The notes under the pieces: model-generated
Seen by the model: only the letters and a program-made list of their open reading frames with translations
Told to the model about the DNA's origin: nothing
The model's database searches: none
Made by a program: the position numbers and the translations under genes
Part shown: one piece after another, positions 10,468 through 21,860 of the stretch
Layout of the letters: each line of letters begins with the position of its first letter
Position numbering within the stretch: the stretch's first letter is position 1
Source: Sialis fuliginosa
Lineage: Eukaryota > Arthropoda > Insecta > Megaloptera > Sialidae
DNA length: 64,000 nucleotides
Reading direction: 5' to 3'
NCBI GenBank assembly: GCA_961205875.1
Contig: OY540812.1
Coordinates: forward strand, 6,510,001-6,574,000

Positions 10468-11312
10468 ATTTTACCTGCTTTAACGGCAACATACACACAT
10501 GATTTTTTGTGTGCACATCTATGGCACAGTACTTAACATAACCTAAATAAAAACACCGCAATTGAACGCCAATTGAAATATCTTTACGCGTTCTCTACGT
10601 TTGACAGAAACCAAAAACAATTTATTTTTGCCACTTAAAGGCGCTAGGAATATTGATAAAATAAGAATTGAACGATGCAAGTGGAAATAAACAAACAGCG
10701 CAAGGGGAAATCATGTGTGTATGTTAACTTTATTTTACCTGCCTTAACGGCAACATACACACATGATTTTTTGTGTGCACATCTATGGCACAGTACCTAA
10801 CATAATCTAAATAAAAACACCGCAATTGAACGCGAATTGAAATATCTATACGCGTTCTCTACGTTTAACAGAAACCAAAAACTATTTATTTTTGCCGCTT
10901 GATGGCGCTAGGAATATTGATAAAATAAAAATTGAACGATGCAAGGGGAAATAAACAAACAGTGAAAGGGGAAATCATGTGTGTATGTTAACTTTATTTT
11001 ACCTGCCTTAACGGCAACATACACACATGATTTTTTGTGTGCACATCTATGGCACAGTACCTAACATAACCTATAAATAAAAACACCGCAATTGAACGCG
11101 AATTGAAATATCTATACGCGTTCTCTACGTTTGACAGAAACTAAAAACTATTTATTTTTGCCGCTAGGAATATTGCTATGCTGTTGAACGATGCAAGGGG
11201 AAATAAACAAACAGCGAGAGGGGAAATCATGTGTGTATGTTAACTTTATTTTACCTGCCTTAAAGGCAACATACACATACGATTTTTTTTGTGTACATCT
11301 ATGGCATAGCAC
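10468..11312 (+). repeat. Tandem array, ~264-bp unit, 3.2 copies (family G)
   Basis: Units start ATTTTACCTGC at 10468, 10732, 10996 and 11248; the third is 252 bp because of a small internal deletion. Each unit carries AACATACACACATGATTTTT near its start and AAATCATGTGTGTATGTT near its end. These are inverted copies of each other, so every unit is itself a terminal-inverted-repeat element. The interior includes ACCGCAATTGAACGC and CGCGTTCTCTACGTTT. Copies are highly similar, more so than the 187-bp duplication upstream. Confidence 0.9.
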
Positions 11313-12025
11313 CTTTCGAATGATATAAGTTTCATTCACCTTCTTTTATAATAAATACTACAAAAAATCGTACGACAGTTTAGTTTGATGGATACAATCA
11401 ACTTTAGTTCGTATACAAAACTGGTACCGAAACTTGATGGCAGTCTTCTTTTATTAAATGTCATTTTCGTAATTTTAAAATTTTTAATTAATTTGAAAAA
11501 TAGTGATATGCAAATATGCTTTAAATTATAATTGAATTTGGTCTGTAATCAATTGGTATGTTAATTAATTATCAGTATAAAAAACATCTATTATTAATTA
11601 ATTTTAAAATTCCAAACAATCGATATTTATTTTGAAATTCGAATGATATGTCGATCGATGACTTAATGGTGCGATTTTTGCAGAAAACAATGGTATTAAT
11701 ACTAGGTGGCATATTATGAGCCCTATACCTTTCTTTATCTAAGGTTATATCATTTAATTAAGCTATTCGATTGATTAATTTTAAGCCTATTTTCTAAGAA
11801 ACTGACCAAATTAGAAATTGCGTTGTTTAAATAATAATAATTCGCATTCAGACTTCAATAAGCGCGCCACCCACTTGCAACTCTTTTTTCGTGGTTTACT
11901 TCATATTTACCACCGTTGAATCGATCACTAGATCATAGATTATTAGTTGCAAACGCGATTGTAATTTTAGTACGTGAAATTCCACTTTTTGTATTTCATG
12001 TGTTTTTCATTGTTTTCTATTTCAG
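11313..12025. other. AT-rich non-coding DNA
   Basis: No gene is seen. The last 25 bases (TTTTTCATTGTTTTCTATTT then CAG at 12023-12025) look like a strong 3' splice acceptor for the + strand. Confidence 0.45.
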
Positions 12026-12235
12026 GTTATAAATCGATCTAATTTGACTGATCTAAATTATAACAAACAACATACATATTTTCACGTATTCCAATGCATA
12101 CATTCCTTCATATACAAACCCATCAGCACCATAGACAAGTACAACATCCGTAGAACCATAGATGCGGCATGCGCGCAAGATGCACTCGACAAAAACAACA
12201 TCGTTGTTCGTAAATCACACCACGGAGTGTTCTAG
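12026..12235 (+). CDS. Possible terminal coding exon, unknown protein
   Basis: A pyrimidine-rich tract ending CTATTTCAG is directly followed by an open frame of 69 codons (phase 0) ending in TAG at 12233-12235. The second half, around STIDKYNIRRTIDAACAQ, is polar and uses varied codons unlike the surrounding low-complexity frames. The local G+C is higher than in the flanks. There is no recognised domain and no ATG near the start, so it would have to be a 3' exon of a spliced transcript. No canonical AATAAA closely follows. It may be chance; an upstream exon was not found. Confidence 0.25.
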   Translation, partial: VINRSNLTDLNYNKQHTYFHVFQCIHSFIYKPISTIDKYNIRRTIDAACAQDALDKNNIVVRKSHHGVF

Positions 12236-12499
12236 ATCTTGATGTACACACGCGCATTAACCCGATGTAAGAATTCAGTCGAGGATGTGTACGTGTTGAC
12301 GCATTCTCTACGCTGTTATAACTGATAAACTCTTTAGTTAAGGCTGCAGTGCGCAGTTAAGATATGGACTTCTTAACGTTTAGTTTTGTGGTATAAAAGT
12401 AGGTTTTATGAGTGATTTATAATCTTTGAATCATCTAGAATCCAGACTTTTACACCCTTAACCTCAAATATAGTACTACTGAAGCCAAGATATATAAAG

Positions 12500-12560
12500 A
12501 TAAGGTAGCCTCAACAATTCCTTGACCAATCAGCGTTGGCGCGGGAATTGACGTCACCCA
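12500..12560. repeat. Family J fragment with CRE- and E2F-like words
   Basis: AAGGTAGCCTCAACAATT, then GGCGCGGGAATTGACGTCAC. The reverse complement resembles 58661-58705 (GATGACGT, TTCC, CGCGCC, then GAAGCTACCTT). The block joins a TTCCCGCGCC word (E2F-like) to TGACGTCA (CRE-like). Whether it is a transposon piece or a regulatory module is unknown. Confidence 0.4.
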
Positions 12561-12584
12561 ACAAAACACAACTTGATTTTAAAT

Positions 12585-12735
12585 CTTAGGTTTTCATAAA
12601 ATATTAATAGGCAAGATACTACACAGAAAATAGAAAAATTATTGGTGAAAACCGTATTGAAATCGGTTCAGTAATTCCCGAGTCTATAAGCCTCATACAA
12701 ACCAACATTCATTTTTATATATGTATAGAGATATT
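12585..12735 (-). repeat. Dispersed repeat family F, copy 2
   Basis: This is the reverse complement of 1640-1815: ATTGAAATCGGTTCAGTAAT, GAGTCTATAAGCCTCATAC and AACATTCATTTTTATATA. The outer end ATATATGTATAGAGAT, read in reverse as ATCTCTATACATATATAAAA, resembles one terminus of many insect interspersed repeats. Confidence 0.6.
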
Positions 12736-13530
12736 ATTCATTGATGATAATATAAAATACCTTTTAAAATAAAAGATTTACTATAATTTATTTTAATGAG
12801 TAATAAACTATTATTATTGCGTTACGCCACTGTACTTCACATGAAACATAAGAAATGACTGATCCTTAATGAAATAAGTATATTAATTAACTTAACTTCA
12901 TAATAATCGGAGGCGTCGCTAATTCTAGTGTAACATATAACTATGGGTTAATTTATAACATATTGTAAGAGTACCATCACCACGGTTATGTTATTGAATA
13001 GGATGCAGACAAAGCACAATATTGACATTTCTTATAACTTGACGCGAACAATATAAGTGGTAAAAGAAATGACAACACTCCGCTAAACTGTGTATTTGCT
13101 TACAATAAACATGCCCATATAAGCGATGTGATAATTCAGCATTTAGCGCAAAAGATGAGTAGTTCACAATAATATTGTAATTAAAAATGTTTTTCTGTCT
13201 TAATGATTAAAATGTTAACTTCAACATCACAGTTTTTTATTTTTTATTTTATTTCGTAAGTAAGTTATGAGTTGTTTTATTTGTTTATAATCTATGTAAT
13301 TTTAATGTGTGTAAAAATAATATTTAAAGATTATCAATGTTTTTTTTTTGTAAACATTTATATTGCATTATATATATAGGTAGTTGTTAATGGAAAAATG
13401 TTGAAATTAATATATTTATAAGATAACAAAAGTAATAAAAACTATTCCATCAAGAACCCATAACAACTAACCACGTATTATCTACATATCAGGTACAAAA
13501 ATATATGTTTTATTGGCAAATAAATATCGA
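12736..13530. other. AT-rich non-coding DNA with a solo hAT-type end
   Basis: GTTACGCCACTG ending at 12832 is the reverse complement of the CAGTGGCGTAAC terminus typical of hAT-like elements. No matching left end or 8-bp duplication was found, so it is listed only as a fragment. Nothing else is supportable. Confidence 0.4.
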
Positions 13531-13734
13531 CAGTGGCGTACCGTAGGCTTCTCCCCCCCCCCCCTGCACTATATGCCAAATATGAAAATTGAAGACCATT
13601 TTTTCGATCCATAATTTTGCACCTTTCTAGTAATTCTGATTACCTTTTTTTTGGTTGCTATCTCTAATTTACGCCCCTAACAAACTGCCACCCGAGGTAA
13701 ATGCTCCGTTTGCTCCCCCCACGGTACACTACTG
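13531..13734. mobile_element. hAT-like MITE
   Basis: The ends CAGTGGCGTACCGT and ACGGTACACTACTG are inverted copies with two mismatches. The flanks AATATCGA (13523-13530) and AATATTGA (13735-13742) match at 7 of 8 positions. The 204-bp length, 8-bp duplication and CAGTGGCG terminus fit a non-autonomous hAT element. A C run (13553-13564) lies just inside the left end. Confidence 0.85.
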
Positions 13735-15461
13735 AATATTGAACAATTCGTTTTTGAAGTTATACTTTTTTAGGAGCTCTGCAGTAGACAGTGAATTAAT
13801 CTGATTCATCAGGCTTGGAAATGTAACGCTCTTCGGGTAAACTCAGAGGAGCTGAACGAGGGAGATAAAACTGTCTTCGAAAATACATAATGCTCTAACT
13901 CTCTTTATGGCTTACACTACCGTATGTTTGTTTCTGTCAGATTCACTCGAAGTGCGTTATATTTTCTGATAGTATATGTAACGTTTACACGGATTATTAT
14001 ATTTATTTACGTTAGCATTAAAAAGATATTGTTAGATATTACATTTGTTTTATGTTTTTGAAGTGATTACTAATTTATTCTATTCGTTATTATTATGAAT
14101 ATTAATTTGGAATAAATATGTTCTTGTTTCAAATACATTTTTCCGAAATTAATATTTTAATATTTGAAAGAAATATTCTTTTCATAAAATAAATTAGATA
14201 AAAAATTGTTTTATCAAATTTTGATGTGTCTTAAAATATTTGAGGTTAATTTTTCGTAGTTTTTTTTTTCAATCACGCCAAAGAAGTACAACTTCTAAGT
14301 GTACATAAGTATACACATCCATTTTTTTAATACTTCACTAATCAAGTATATAACATTATAATTAACTACTCAAATATCAAATTGTAGCATTAGTAGCTTT
14401 GATTAAGGTTTTATATAAAACAAGAATTTAATTGTGTACAGTATCTGAATACCTTTAATGAAGTTACATAATTTGCTTTAGTACTATATATTATAAAATG
14501 ACGACATTAACAAGGTGTGAACATTATATGAGTGTTTTCTATTAATGTGTATTTAAATTTTGTATAGCACCATATGTTCATTCAGTGCATAGCGGCACTA
14601 TTATGGAATTTTTAATAACCTTGGTAGAGTTCAAACGATATATTATTTAATTAAGTAATTCTTTCGCTGTTATTTATTTTTGAGACCGATTAAATTCCTC
14701 ACCTATATTTATATTTTTCAAAATTATTTTGCACAAAATAAGAGACAAAAAAAAGTTTTTATAGCATTAATTTAATAATATTACGAAAAAAAATTAAGTG
14801 ATTTTTTGAGAAATTTCAATTTTGATGTATAAAAGAAACTTTATCTTAGATATTAAAAATGAATCTTTTTCGATGTCTGATATCTCTAATTTGACATCAT
14901 GTATGTAAGTCAAATTATACAAAAAAAACATATAATTGATTATTTTGAGATTCTAGTCGTTTTGACTTGTGACTATCTTGTAAACATACATATATTAAGT
15001 CAAACTGAGTGTGCATAGACGCTGTTACAGCTATATTTATTAGATTTTAGATTTTATTAGAAATTAATTTGACTTAGTTGGTTAATTAAGCTAGATCTTA
15101 CAATAAAATCTGAAAAACATTCCTTTTTGTAATGTATCAATTTAAAAAAAAATTTTTTTGGTTGATACATTAGTGCATAACAGTGTTCAGATATCAGATA
15201 TCATGTATCTCATTCTATCTATATGAAAGATATCATCTTCAATCAGTTTTGTAATACATAACTAAATAGTTATTTAATTTCATATTTTAAAATTCAAAAC
15301 ACAAATTCGAAAATATTACACACATCTCAAATATCCATTACCGTAATTAATAATAACGAAATTAAATATTAAACATATTTAAACATTACTGCAAACACAC
15401 ATGACATAACAAATAGCTAACATAACTCTTATATGTATATAGATAGAGTAATAGTATGTAT
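13735..15461. other. AT-rich non-coding DNA with family C copy and a hairpin
   Basis: About 14195-14335 is the reverse complement of 46130-46250 (shared GGTTAATTTTTCGTAGTT and CAATCACGC), called family C. At 15131-15171 AATGTATCAA pairs with TTGATACATT. No gene is seen. Confidence 0.5.
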
Positions 15462-15718
15462 CATGGGCGCCGGAAGGGGGGGGTGCAAGGATGTGCACTT
15501 GTACCCCTCTGTCAAAAAAGAAAAAAAACACATGAAAAAATTAAGAAATACAATTTTTATTTTAAAATTCACTCTTTGAATAACAGTTTAAGTCACCTTG
15601 ATTGTTGTCCAAACATTAAATCACAGGTGAAAATGCGTTCCACAGAATTTTAAATAACTACATTTAATTTTATATACCTAGATGCATCCCCCTGAAAGAA
15701 ATCCTGCCGGCGCCCATG
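15462..15718. mobile_element. hAT-like MITE with perfect 8-bp duplication
   Basis: The ends CATGGGCGCCGG and CCGGCGCCCATG are perfect inverted copies. They are flanked by GTATGTAT on both sides (15454-15461 and 15719-15726), an exact 8-bp duplication. The 257-bp element has no transposase. The short + strand frame that starts at its left edge is incidental. The intact duplication suggests a fairly recent insertion. Confidence 0.92.
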
Positions 15719-16144
15719 GTATGTATATTTCAGACAAATATACAGTTGAAAATATTTTCACATTGTTTCCATATACTCAAATCTACATATGTTAATAATT
15801 TTATTAGAATTTTACATTATGATGAGCTGTAATTTTTAATTATTAAAGTAAATATCAAAGAACGCTATGGACGGCCACAGACACTACAATGTCGCATTAC
15901 GAGTGTGTGTGAGTATGTAAGTGTGTACGTGTGGTTTATGACCACAGTTGTACGCTGTGTGTACACAAGTAAAAGATAGTTTAAATGCACGAAAGGTGTT
16001 AATGGTGTTAGTTAACACAGTATAGAAAACAGATACTTGCTTGGGGGAATAACCTGAAGCAGTGATTTTCAAACTAAACATTGAAAAAAAAATTCAAACT
16101 CCGCAATAGTTATCTTTGTATACAAAGGAGACTGGCGAAATTTA
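15719..16144. other. Non-coding DNA with GT-rich patch
   Basis: A GTGTGTGTGAGTATGTAAG-type run occurs near 15903-15935. Frames over it encode only repeat-derived residues. Nothing else is seen. Confidence 0.45.
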
Positions 16145-16741
16145 GGCCCTCCGCACACGGAGCAACCGTTTTGCAACGAGAATTGCAAACCAGTTGCGTA
16201 AGCAACCGTTTGGTGATTTTGCACGTGTAACGTAATGGCCCTCCGCACACGGTGCGACCGAAACAAAACTGATTTGCAATCAGTTTCCAACTGGTTTCGT
16301 GCAACTGTGCTTGCAGGCCGAATTTCGGTTTCAGTTGCGTGGTTGCATGATATTTTAGCTTTATAATTATAATAATATTATTATTTATTTATAATTAAAC
16401 TTATTAGTTAGTTATCATTATTCCTATTAATAATTACCTACTTAGTTAGTTCATTCAGAATAAATGATCAGTTAATAAACATTAAATTCGTCGAGGAGTT
16501 GGTAAAACATGAAGTTCTATACAATTATAACCTTCCTGGGTATTCAAGAATTCTTGACATGCTGCCAAAAGTCAAAAAAAAATCGTGTTTTTTCTTCACG
16601 GCAATTCCCATAAAACTGATTCAGTCGCGTTTGTGTACGGAGCGAGGACTTAAATCGATTGCAAACCAGTTGTAAAATAGTCGCTTGCGCAACTGGTTTG
16701 CGATTCTTGTTGCAAAACAGTCGCACCGGGTACGGAGAGCC
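16145..16741. mobile_element. PIF/Harbinger-like non-autonomous element, probably composite
   Basis: The left end GGCCCTCCGCACACGG and right end CCGGGTACGGAGAGCC are imperfect inverted copies and are flanked by TTA on both sides (16142-16144, 16742-16744). A 3-bp TWA duplication is typical of PIF/Harbinger. Sub-terminal blocks also pair (TTGCAACGAGAATTGCAAAC with GTTTGCGATTCTTGTTGCAA). A second copy of the same terminus starts at 16237 and a diverged matching end lies near 16617-16648, suggesting one family member inserted in another. The open frames here are by-products of the paired arms. Confidence 0.7.
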
Positions 16742-16924
16742 TTACGATACCGTCGCCATTTATAGCCAAATTGGCGGTGACGCGATATTTGTGAGTGAGA
16801 CTTGGCTATTACAATCAATCAGAAATCGATTCGTGCTATCAGAATTCTTACTACGAGTATCTCTAGCAAAATTTAGCTCAAATTTGAACGATACGTTATA
16901 ACAACCCTAATTATGCTAAAACTA
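16742..16924. other. Short hairpin-bearing spacer
   Basis: CGTCGCCATTTATAG pairs with AAATTGGCGGTGACG at 16752-16783. No gene is seen. Confidence 0.4.
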
Positions 16925-17480
16925 ATAATCTTTACTCCCTCACGAAGAATTTCCGAACACATGTTCGTGTAAAGTTTTTTGCTTAAAATAATATCCTCGA
17001 TCTTCTGTTAATTTTGCTTCTTCGCAATATCGAAGATACGAGAAGCTTTGTGATCGTTTTAGAATGAGACAAACAAATTGTTCTCTGATTTCAAAATTTT
17101 AAATTAATATTTCCGTTTTAAGTCAAGACAAACACTTTTCGTTCCATATCAGTCAGTCTGTGTGTCTGTCTGTCCCCAGAATTCTTATCACACGCATAAC
17201 TCATAAACTACTAAACTGATATTAATGAAACTTGGTTGAATGGTTGGGTCTGACTTGAGGACGGTCCCATTTCAAAATTATCAACATCGTGTGTAAGAGG
17301 GCGGGGTGACATCCCAAAATATTTATTTTTTCAAAATATCTTAAGAACGACACTTGTTACGTGAAAATTTTATAGGAATTTTTTTGTAGAGCATTCAATA
17401 TAACGTTTGAAAAAAAATTTTTAGTAAAATTGTATAAAAATCGAAATGCCAGGCAATTTATTTAAATTGTTCAATAATTA
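16925..17480 (+). repeat. Dispersed repeat family E, longest copy
   Basis: This matches the reverse complement of 29130-29540 over several hundred bases: GATACGAGAAGCTTTGTGAT, TTAAGAACGACACTTGTTAC, GTGAAAATTTTATAG and GACGGTCCCATTT. A shorter same-strand copy lies at 33085-33245 and a piece near 35926-35975. It includes a GTGTGTCTGTCTGTCCC segment followed by a CATAACTCATAAACTACTAA phrase, typical of insect interspersed repeats of uncertain class. Confidence 0.75.
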
Positions 17481-18410
17481 ACTACCTTTAGTGAATTTAG
17501 CACGAGGAAGCACTGTGCATTTACTTCGCAAATGTTTTTTTCATTCGTAGTAAATCTATTTAATTTTTTTTAATTGTTTTAAATTCAAGATATAAGTTTT
17601 AATATCTCTTTTTTCTATCAACCAAAAATGATAAAATAATCGAAATAAAAAATAAACAGATACAAATCGCCAATAACCGTTCTATGATCTACAACAATTA
17701 TCTTACAGATAAATTTAACGTTCGCAATTCGGAGCACATTCCCAAGCGACTCGCGTGACCGACGTTTCGACCTGGCCAGCAATGTTTGTGTAATAGAAAG
17801 TCAATTAATAATGCACACCCTACCTACAGCATCGAGATACAAATCTACTTGTGTTAGACTGCTGTGAACACCGAAATTAATTTATTTTCTTTCTGTGACT
17901 GCGTGAGACATCAATATAATATAACTCTCAAATATGTCTGCTATATTCTATTGTTTATTAAACTGCCCATTGCTCGAAACTTATTGTATTTTTAGAAAGG
18001 TATAATACAACTTTTATATATTTGACCCTAAATGGGACATACCTATATTCGATCTATGGAATAACCTTCACTTTTCTACAACCTATTTTAAGTTTATTCG
18101 AGATATTGAAATTCAATTGAATGATTATATTATAGACAACAACTTTAATTAGATTCAATCCACTCAGAATAAATTACTAATACTACATTTTCATTACTTT
18201 TTGCCGATGAAAAATAAATTTTATACAACTTAATTAATAGTATTAAATATCAATTTTCTTTACTGTTTGTTCTATGTATTAAGTTTCTTTATCGTTTGTA
18301 AAAACGAAATTGTAAGGAAAGCAAGAAAACTCTTAAAAAATTTTTTTTGTAAGCTTTATTTATTTTTTACCCATTAAAGGATTTTTTGTAGGGAGGGCGG
18401 GCTCAGTAAA
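17481..18410. other. AT-rich non-coding DNA
   Basis: A small GC-richer patch near 17730-17790 (CCCAAGCGACTCGCGTGACC) has no frame. Nothing else is supportable. Confidence 0.4.
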
Positions 18411-18548
18411 CCATGTGTTCACACCAAAGAAAACAAAACAGCAACACGGTGTTTGAAAACACGTCGTATTTAAAAATGCATAGGCTTTATTGCACTTTTG
18501 TCAAAAAGACACGATGTTGCTGTTTTGTTTTTTCGGTCTGAACACGGC
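18411..18548. mobile_element. Small inverted-repeat element, family K
   Basis: ACCATGTGTTCACACC pairs with GGTCTGAACACGGCA. Inside, AAAACAAAACAGCAACAC pairs with GATGTTGCTGTTTTGTTTT. The central words CGTATTTAAAAATGCATAGG recur at 49546-49668, and TTTTTAAATACG at 54168-54280. No target duplication is settled. Confidence 0.65.
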
Positions 18549-19599
18549 ATTACAAAGCCTAAGGTAGAGGGGAAAGGATGAAATTTAAACTATTGATAAT
18601 GAATAAAAATTAAGAAAATTTGGTAAAGGATGGAAAGTTCTTAGAATTAGCAAGATAATATAAATAAATTATTTTTAGAATTTTTTACAACTTTTATTAA
18701 CTTTATAAAAAAAACTGCCGAACAAAAAATCTAAAAAAATGTCACCGAAAATTCTAAAAAAAATTTCTTTGTACTCATTGACTAATTCGAATTATTTTTT
18801 ATTCTTTGCTTTACTGCTTAAATGGTTCTTTTGCGAACATGGGTTTATTAACAAAAATCGATTGTTTTAATGTCCTCGATAATTCCTGAAAGTTTCTCGG
18901 TATATTTACAAGACACGATTTAAATACTTACTCTTAAAAAACATGTTTATTGAGTAGACCTAATCGTTTTGGTATCTGAACGATTGAAATAACAATAAGT
19001 AAGAATAATACAAAGCAAGAGAAACACCAAACTCAATAAACAAGAACAAACAGGTTTCATCGTCCTCGATCGCTTTGATTACAAACTGAATCAATACCTG
19101 ATACAAATAAATAAATATATATTAATTCGAGCAATAACATAATGCAACTGGACCCTGGGAACGCGTCCCAGCAACGTTTCCACCAACCAGTGGGTGTGGG
19201 AAGAGACTAGCCACACAAACACACACATATATGTGTATAGTACATTCTATAGGTATCAACAAAGACTATGGTACATTTATTCGTAAATCGTTTTATAATA
19301 ACTCGAATCGATTTCACAATTTGAAAGGTTAATTAAATAATATAAATATGATTTTTAATCGATTCAGTAATATGAATGAGAACAGGTAAGTAGCCAGTTT
19401 TTTTATTAGGTGGGGTTATACAATTTTACGCAGACTAAAAAATTTCATCAGTCTTTTTTGTAATTACATTCACCGAGCATAGGGGGTCCCCGAACAAGGA
19501 GGGTATTTTTTTACGAAATCGAAATAAATAATGTTTTGAATCAAACTCATTTTTTTCAACACGGAGAAAATAATTAAAAAATAAAAACCCAAAAAATTA
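18549..19599. other. AT-rich non-coding DNA
   Basis: No gene is seen. 19140-19200 is GC-richer (GACCCTGGGAACGCGTCCCA) without a frame. 19500-19560 carries weak family A words (ACGAAATCGAAATAA). Confidence 0.4.
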
Positions 19600-20230
19600 T
19601 ATTCTGATTGTACTACCTTCAAAACTGAAAGAAAAGTTAATTTCCGCATAGTGACTGTGCGTGTGTTTGTGTGTCTGGATGTAGAATTTTTTTTCGTTCA
19701 CGATAACTACTGTAAAAATGCACCGATCTGAATAATTTTTGGAGAAAAAGTTTGTCTCAGTGAGCACTCCAGATCTATTGATTTTGGTGCTAGGGGTTTT
19801 GGAAATATTCGAAATTTTGTAACTATTATCGTCTAAAAAGTTAACGTTGCGAGTATTATCTCATTAATTTTAATAAGACTTGGTACATTTGTAGTTCAAT
19901 TGAACCTAAGGGGTATTTATTATTTGTACATACCAAAACAGTTATTAAAAAGATAAAAACCACTCTCAAAATTTGAATTTTAAATACTAATTCATGTTAT
20001 CTTGAAAACAAATGCAACTAAATTCAAATTGTCAAATTAGTTATTCTATACGAATGTGTATTATGTTTTTGACATTAGGACATTAAAAAATATTTATAAA
20101 ACAAAGGTTTTATTTCTGACAAATCCCATTGAAATTTTTTATACATTAAAAATTATTTAAGAAGATATTAAAGAACATGAAAGTCATGTATGTATGGTTC
20201 TCCATACCGATATTTGGTATTGTTAAACTT
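19600..20230 (+). repeat. Dispersed repeat family D, longest copy
   Basis: The left part (19602-19740) matches the reverse complement of 5636-5782, and the right part (19960-20200) matches 8425-8740 and, in reverse, 42940-43150. It therefore bridges fragments that occur separately elsewhere and defines a single element of at least 600 bp. It contains GTGTGTTTGTGTGTCTGGAT and CACCGATCTGAATAATTTTT. No coding frame survives. It may be the untranslated tail of a LINE, or a Helentron-like or SINE-like element. Confidence 0.7.
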
Positions 20231-20860
20231 GAAAATTTTCAAACCAATTATTCCATGCTTAATGTCCAATAAAATAATTCGTTCCATACATCAACATCCT
20301 TGCTATATATGTATTAATTCACAGCAACATACTATAAATGTAAATGTTTATAAAAAATATAATAACAATTTCCAAACAGAAACATAATTTTAATGAAATA
20401 AAATATGAACTCTAGCGATTCTTAACAAAACATACATATATATAGAAATGCAGTATGGGAAAATATGTTATTACTACAATTATATTCATTGTTTTGTTGG
20501 AACATAATAATCACAGAAACAAAATACATGTACATTATTTTATGTTCGTATCAGTCGTTCCCATAAATTATTAATTATATTTAGAAATCGCTACATAATT
20601 AATACACTGTTCCAATAACATCAAGCGTTGCATATTTGAATCACAATTATTTTTCAATAACAAATCGATTGTTATACAATTTTAAGGTTTGTATATAATA
20701 CGAGTGTTTTTAAATGAATTCTATAATACGATCTAAGGTTAAATCTGATCGCGGAATGCTCCATACAGATTTTATAACTGTGAGAATGGAATGAAACGAG
20801 TTCCTTATATTAGTTTTTATGTATGGATCTTATTCCATTGTTTGTTTGTTTTTAGGTTAT
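20231..20860. other. AT-rich non-coding DNA
   Basis: Nothing supportable is seen. Confidence 0.4.
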
Positions 20861-21406
20861 TTAAAAAAGGACTGAAACATTTTTATTAAATGTGTTTAAA
20901 ATCAGATTGATTGGAATTTCAATATAATATAAGTTAATACAACAATTGGCGCTGTATTCATCGGAAATATTAGAAACTACGCCAGTACATATAATTTTTT
21001 TCCAAATTGATGGATTTTTTTTTAAATTAACTGCAATTTTTCTTACTTCTAGATCCAATTTGACTGAATGTCAATAGGCTTATTTTCTGATAATAAATAA
21101 ATAAATTAAAATTTGATTTATTACGTGTTTCACCGACTTAAAAATCAACAACTCGACATTTTTTCGTATGAAAATTGTTAAAATGAGCGTTATATATTTT
21201 TCTTCAGTAACCCACTGAAAATTATATATTTTCTGAAAGAGAACATTACAGTCTTCACATTTACTTAGTTTAATATCGATTGATTTTTTGTTTTCTATGA
21301 TAAAACTATAAATAAAGTTCAATTTGTTGATTTCAACTCCATTTTTAAGTGATGACAACACGCTACAGGTCGTGAAACGTAAAAAATCAACAGCAATCTC
21401 TTTGAA
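20861..21406 (-). pseudogene. Decayed or partial reading frame, unknown protein
   Basis: On the minus strand one phase is open for about 110 codons (about 21406 to 21080). It meets TAA and, two codons later, TGA, and is then open for a further 65 or so codons to 20861, all in the same frame. In DNA this AT-rich, stops are expected about every dozen codons, so the run is unusual. The peptide has mixed composition (for example EEKYITLILTIFIRKN and SNISDEYSANCCINLYY), and no family is recognised. There is no clear start methionine context and no strong acceptor. It could be an ageing pseudogene, a transposon remnant, exons of a real gene, or chance. Confidence 0.3.
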
Positions 21407-21860
21407 TTCAATTCATGTACTATCAGAATAGAACACTATTAAAGCTCAGCCAATCGGTTAACTAGAAATAAGAAAATTTGCAGTTTATTTTTTTTTTAAA
21501 TCATATTTTTAAAAAATTTTGGTAATCGTAAAATAGATAGTTAGTCCGGAGATTCACAAAAAGACCGCTAAGAAGCGCCACAATAGCTACAACTAACAAA
21601 TACTGCGTTGTATTTTAATTATTTTATTCAAAGGTATGACTTTTTTCAAATTACAATGATTGAATGTTTATCTTGAGTCCTGTTTCTTTAATCAAGATAA
21701 AAATTAATTGTTAAAGTTGACAAAGTTTTTAATTAATACATTTTTTAAAGTTTAAGGGGTGTGCATTTTATGTCCAAGCACTTCTATTTTCTCATGCAAT
21801 CTTGTAAAACTAGAAAAACTATAACTATACCACTGAGCCACCCGTTTTGCCACTCATCCT
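21407..21860. other. AT-rich non-coding DNA with tRNA-like A-box word
   Basis: On the minus strand around 21822-21848 the sequence reads GGGTGGCTCAGTGGTATAG, which fits the pol III A-box core TGGCTCAGTGG of tRNA-derived SINEs. No convincing B-box follows at tRNA spacing, so this is only a possible SINE remnant. Confidence 0.3.

Noticed and set aside
10468..11312. Direct repeats with constant spacing, considered as a CRISPR-like array
   Set aside because: Units are 264 bp with no short repeat/unique spacer alternation, and the DNA is eukaryotic in character.
15456..15653. 65-codon + frame starting near the MITE at 15462
   Set aside because: It starts in the TSD/TIR and reads the AT-rich interior; perfect transposon boundaries explain the sequence.
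16069..16901. Several overlapping 60-80-codon frames
   Set aside because: They lie in paired arms of the PIF/Harbinger-like element in many phases, as expected for inverted GC-richer arms.
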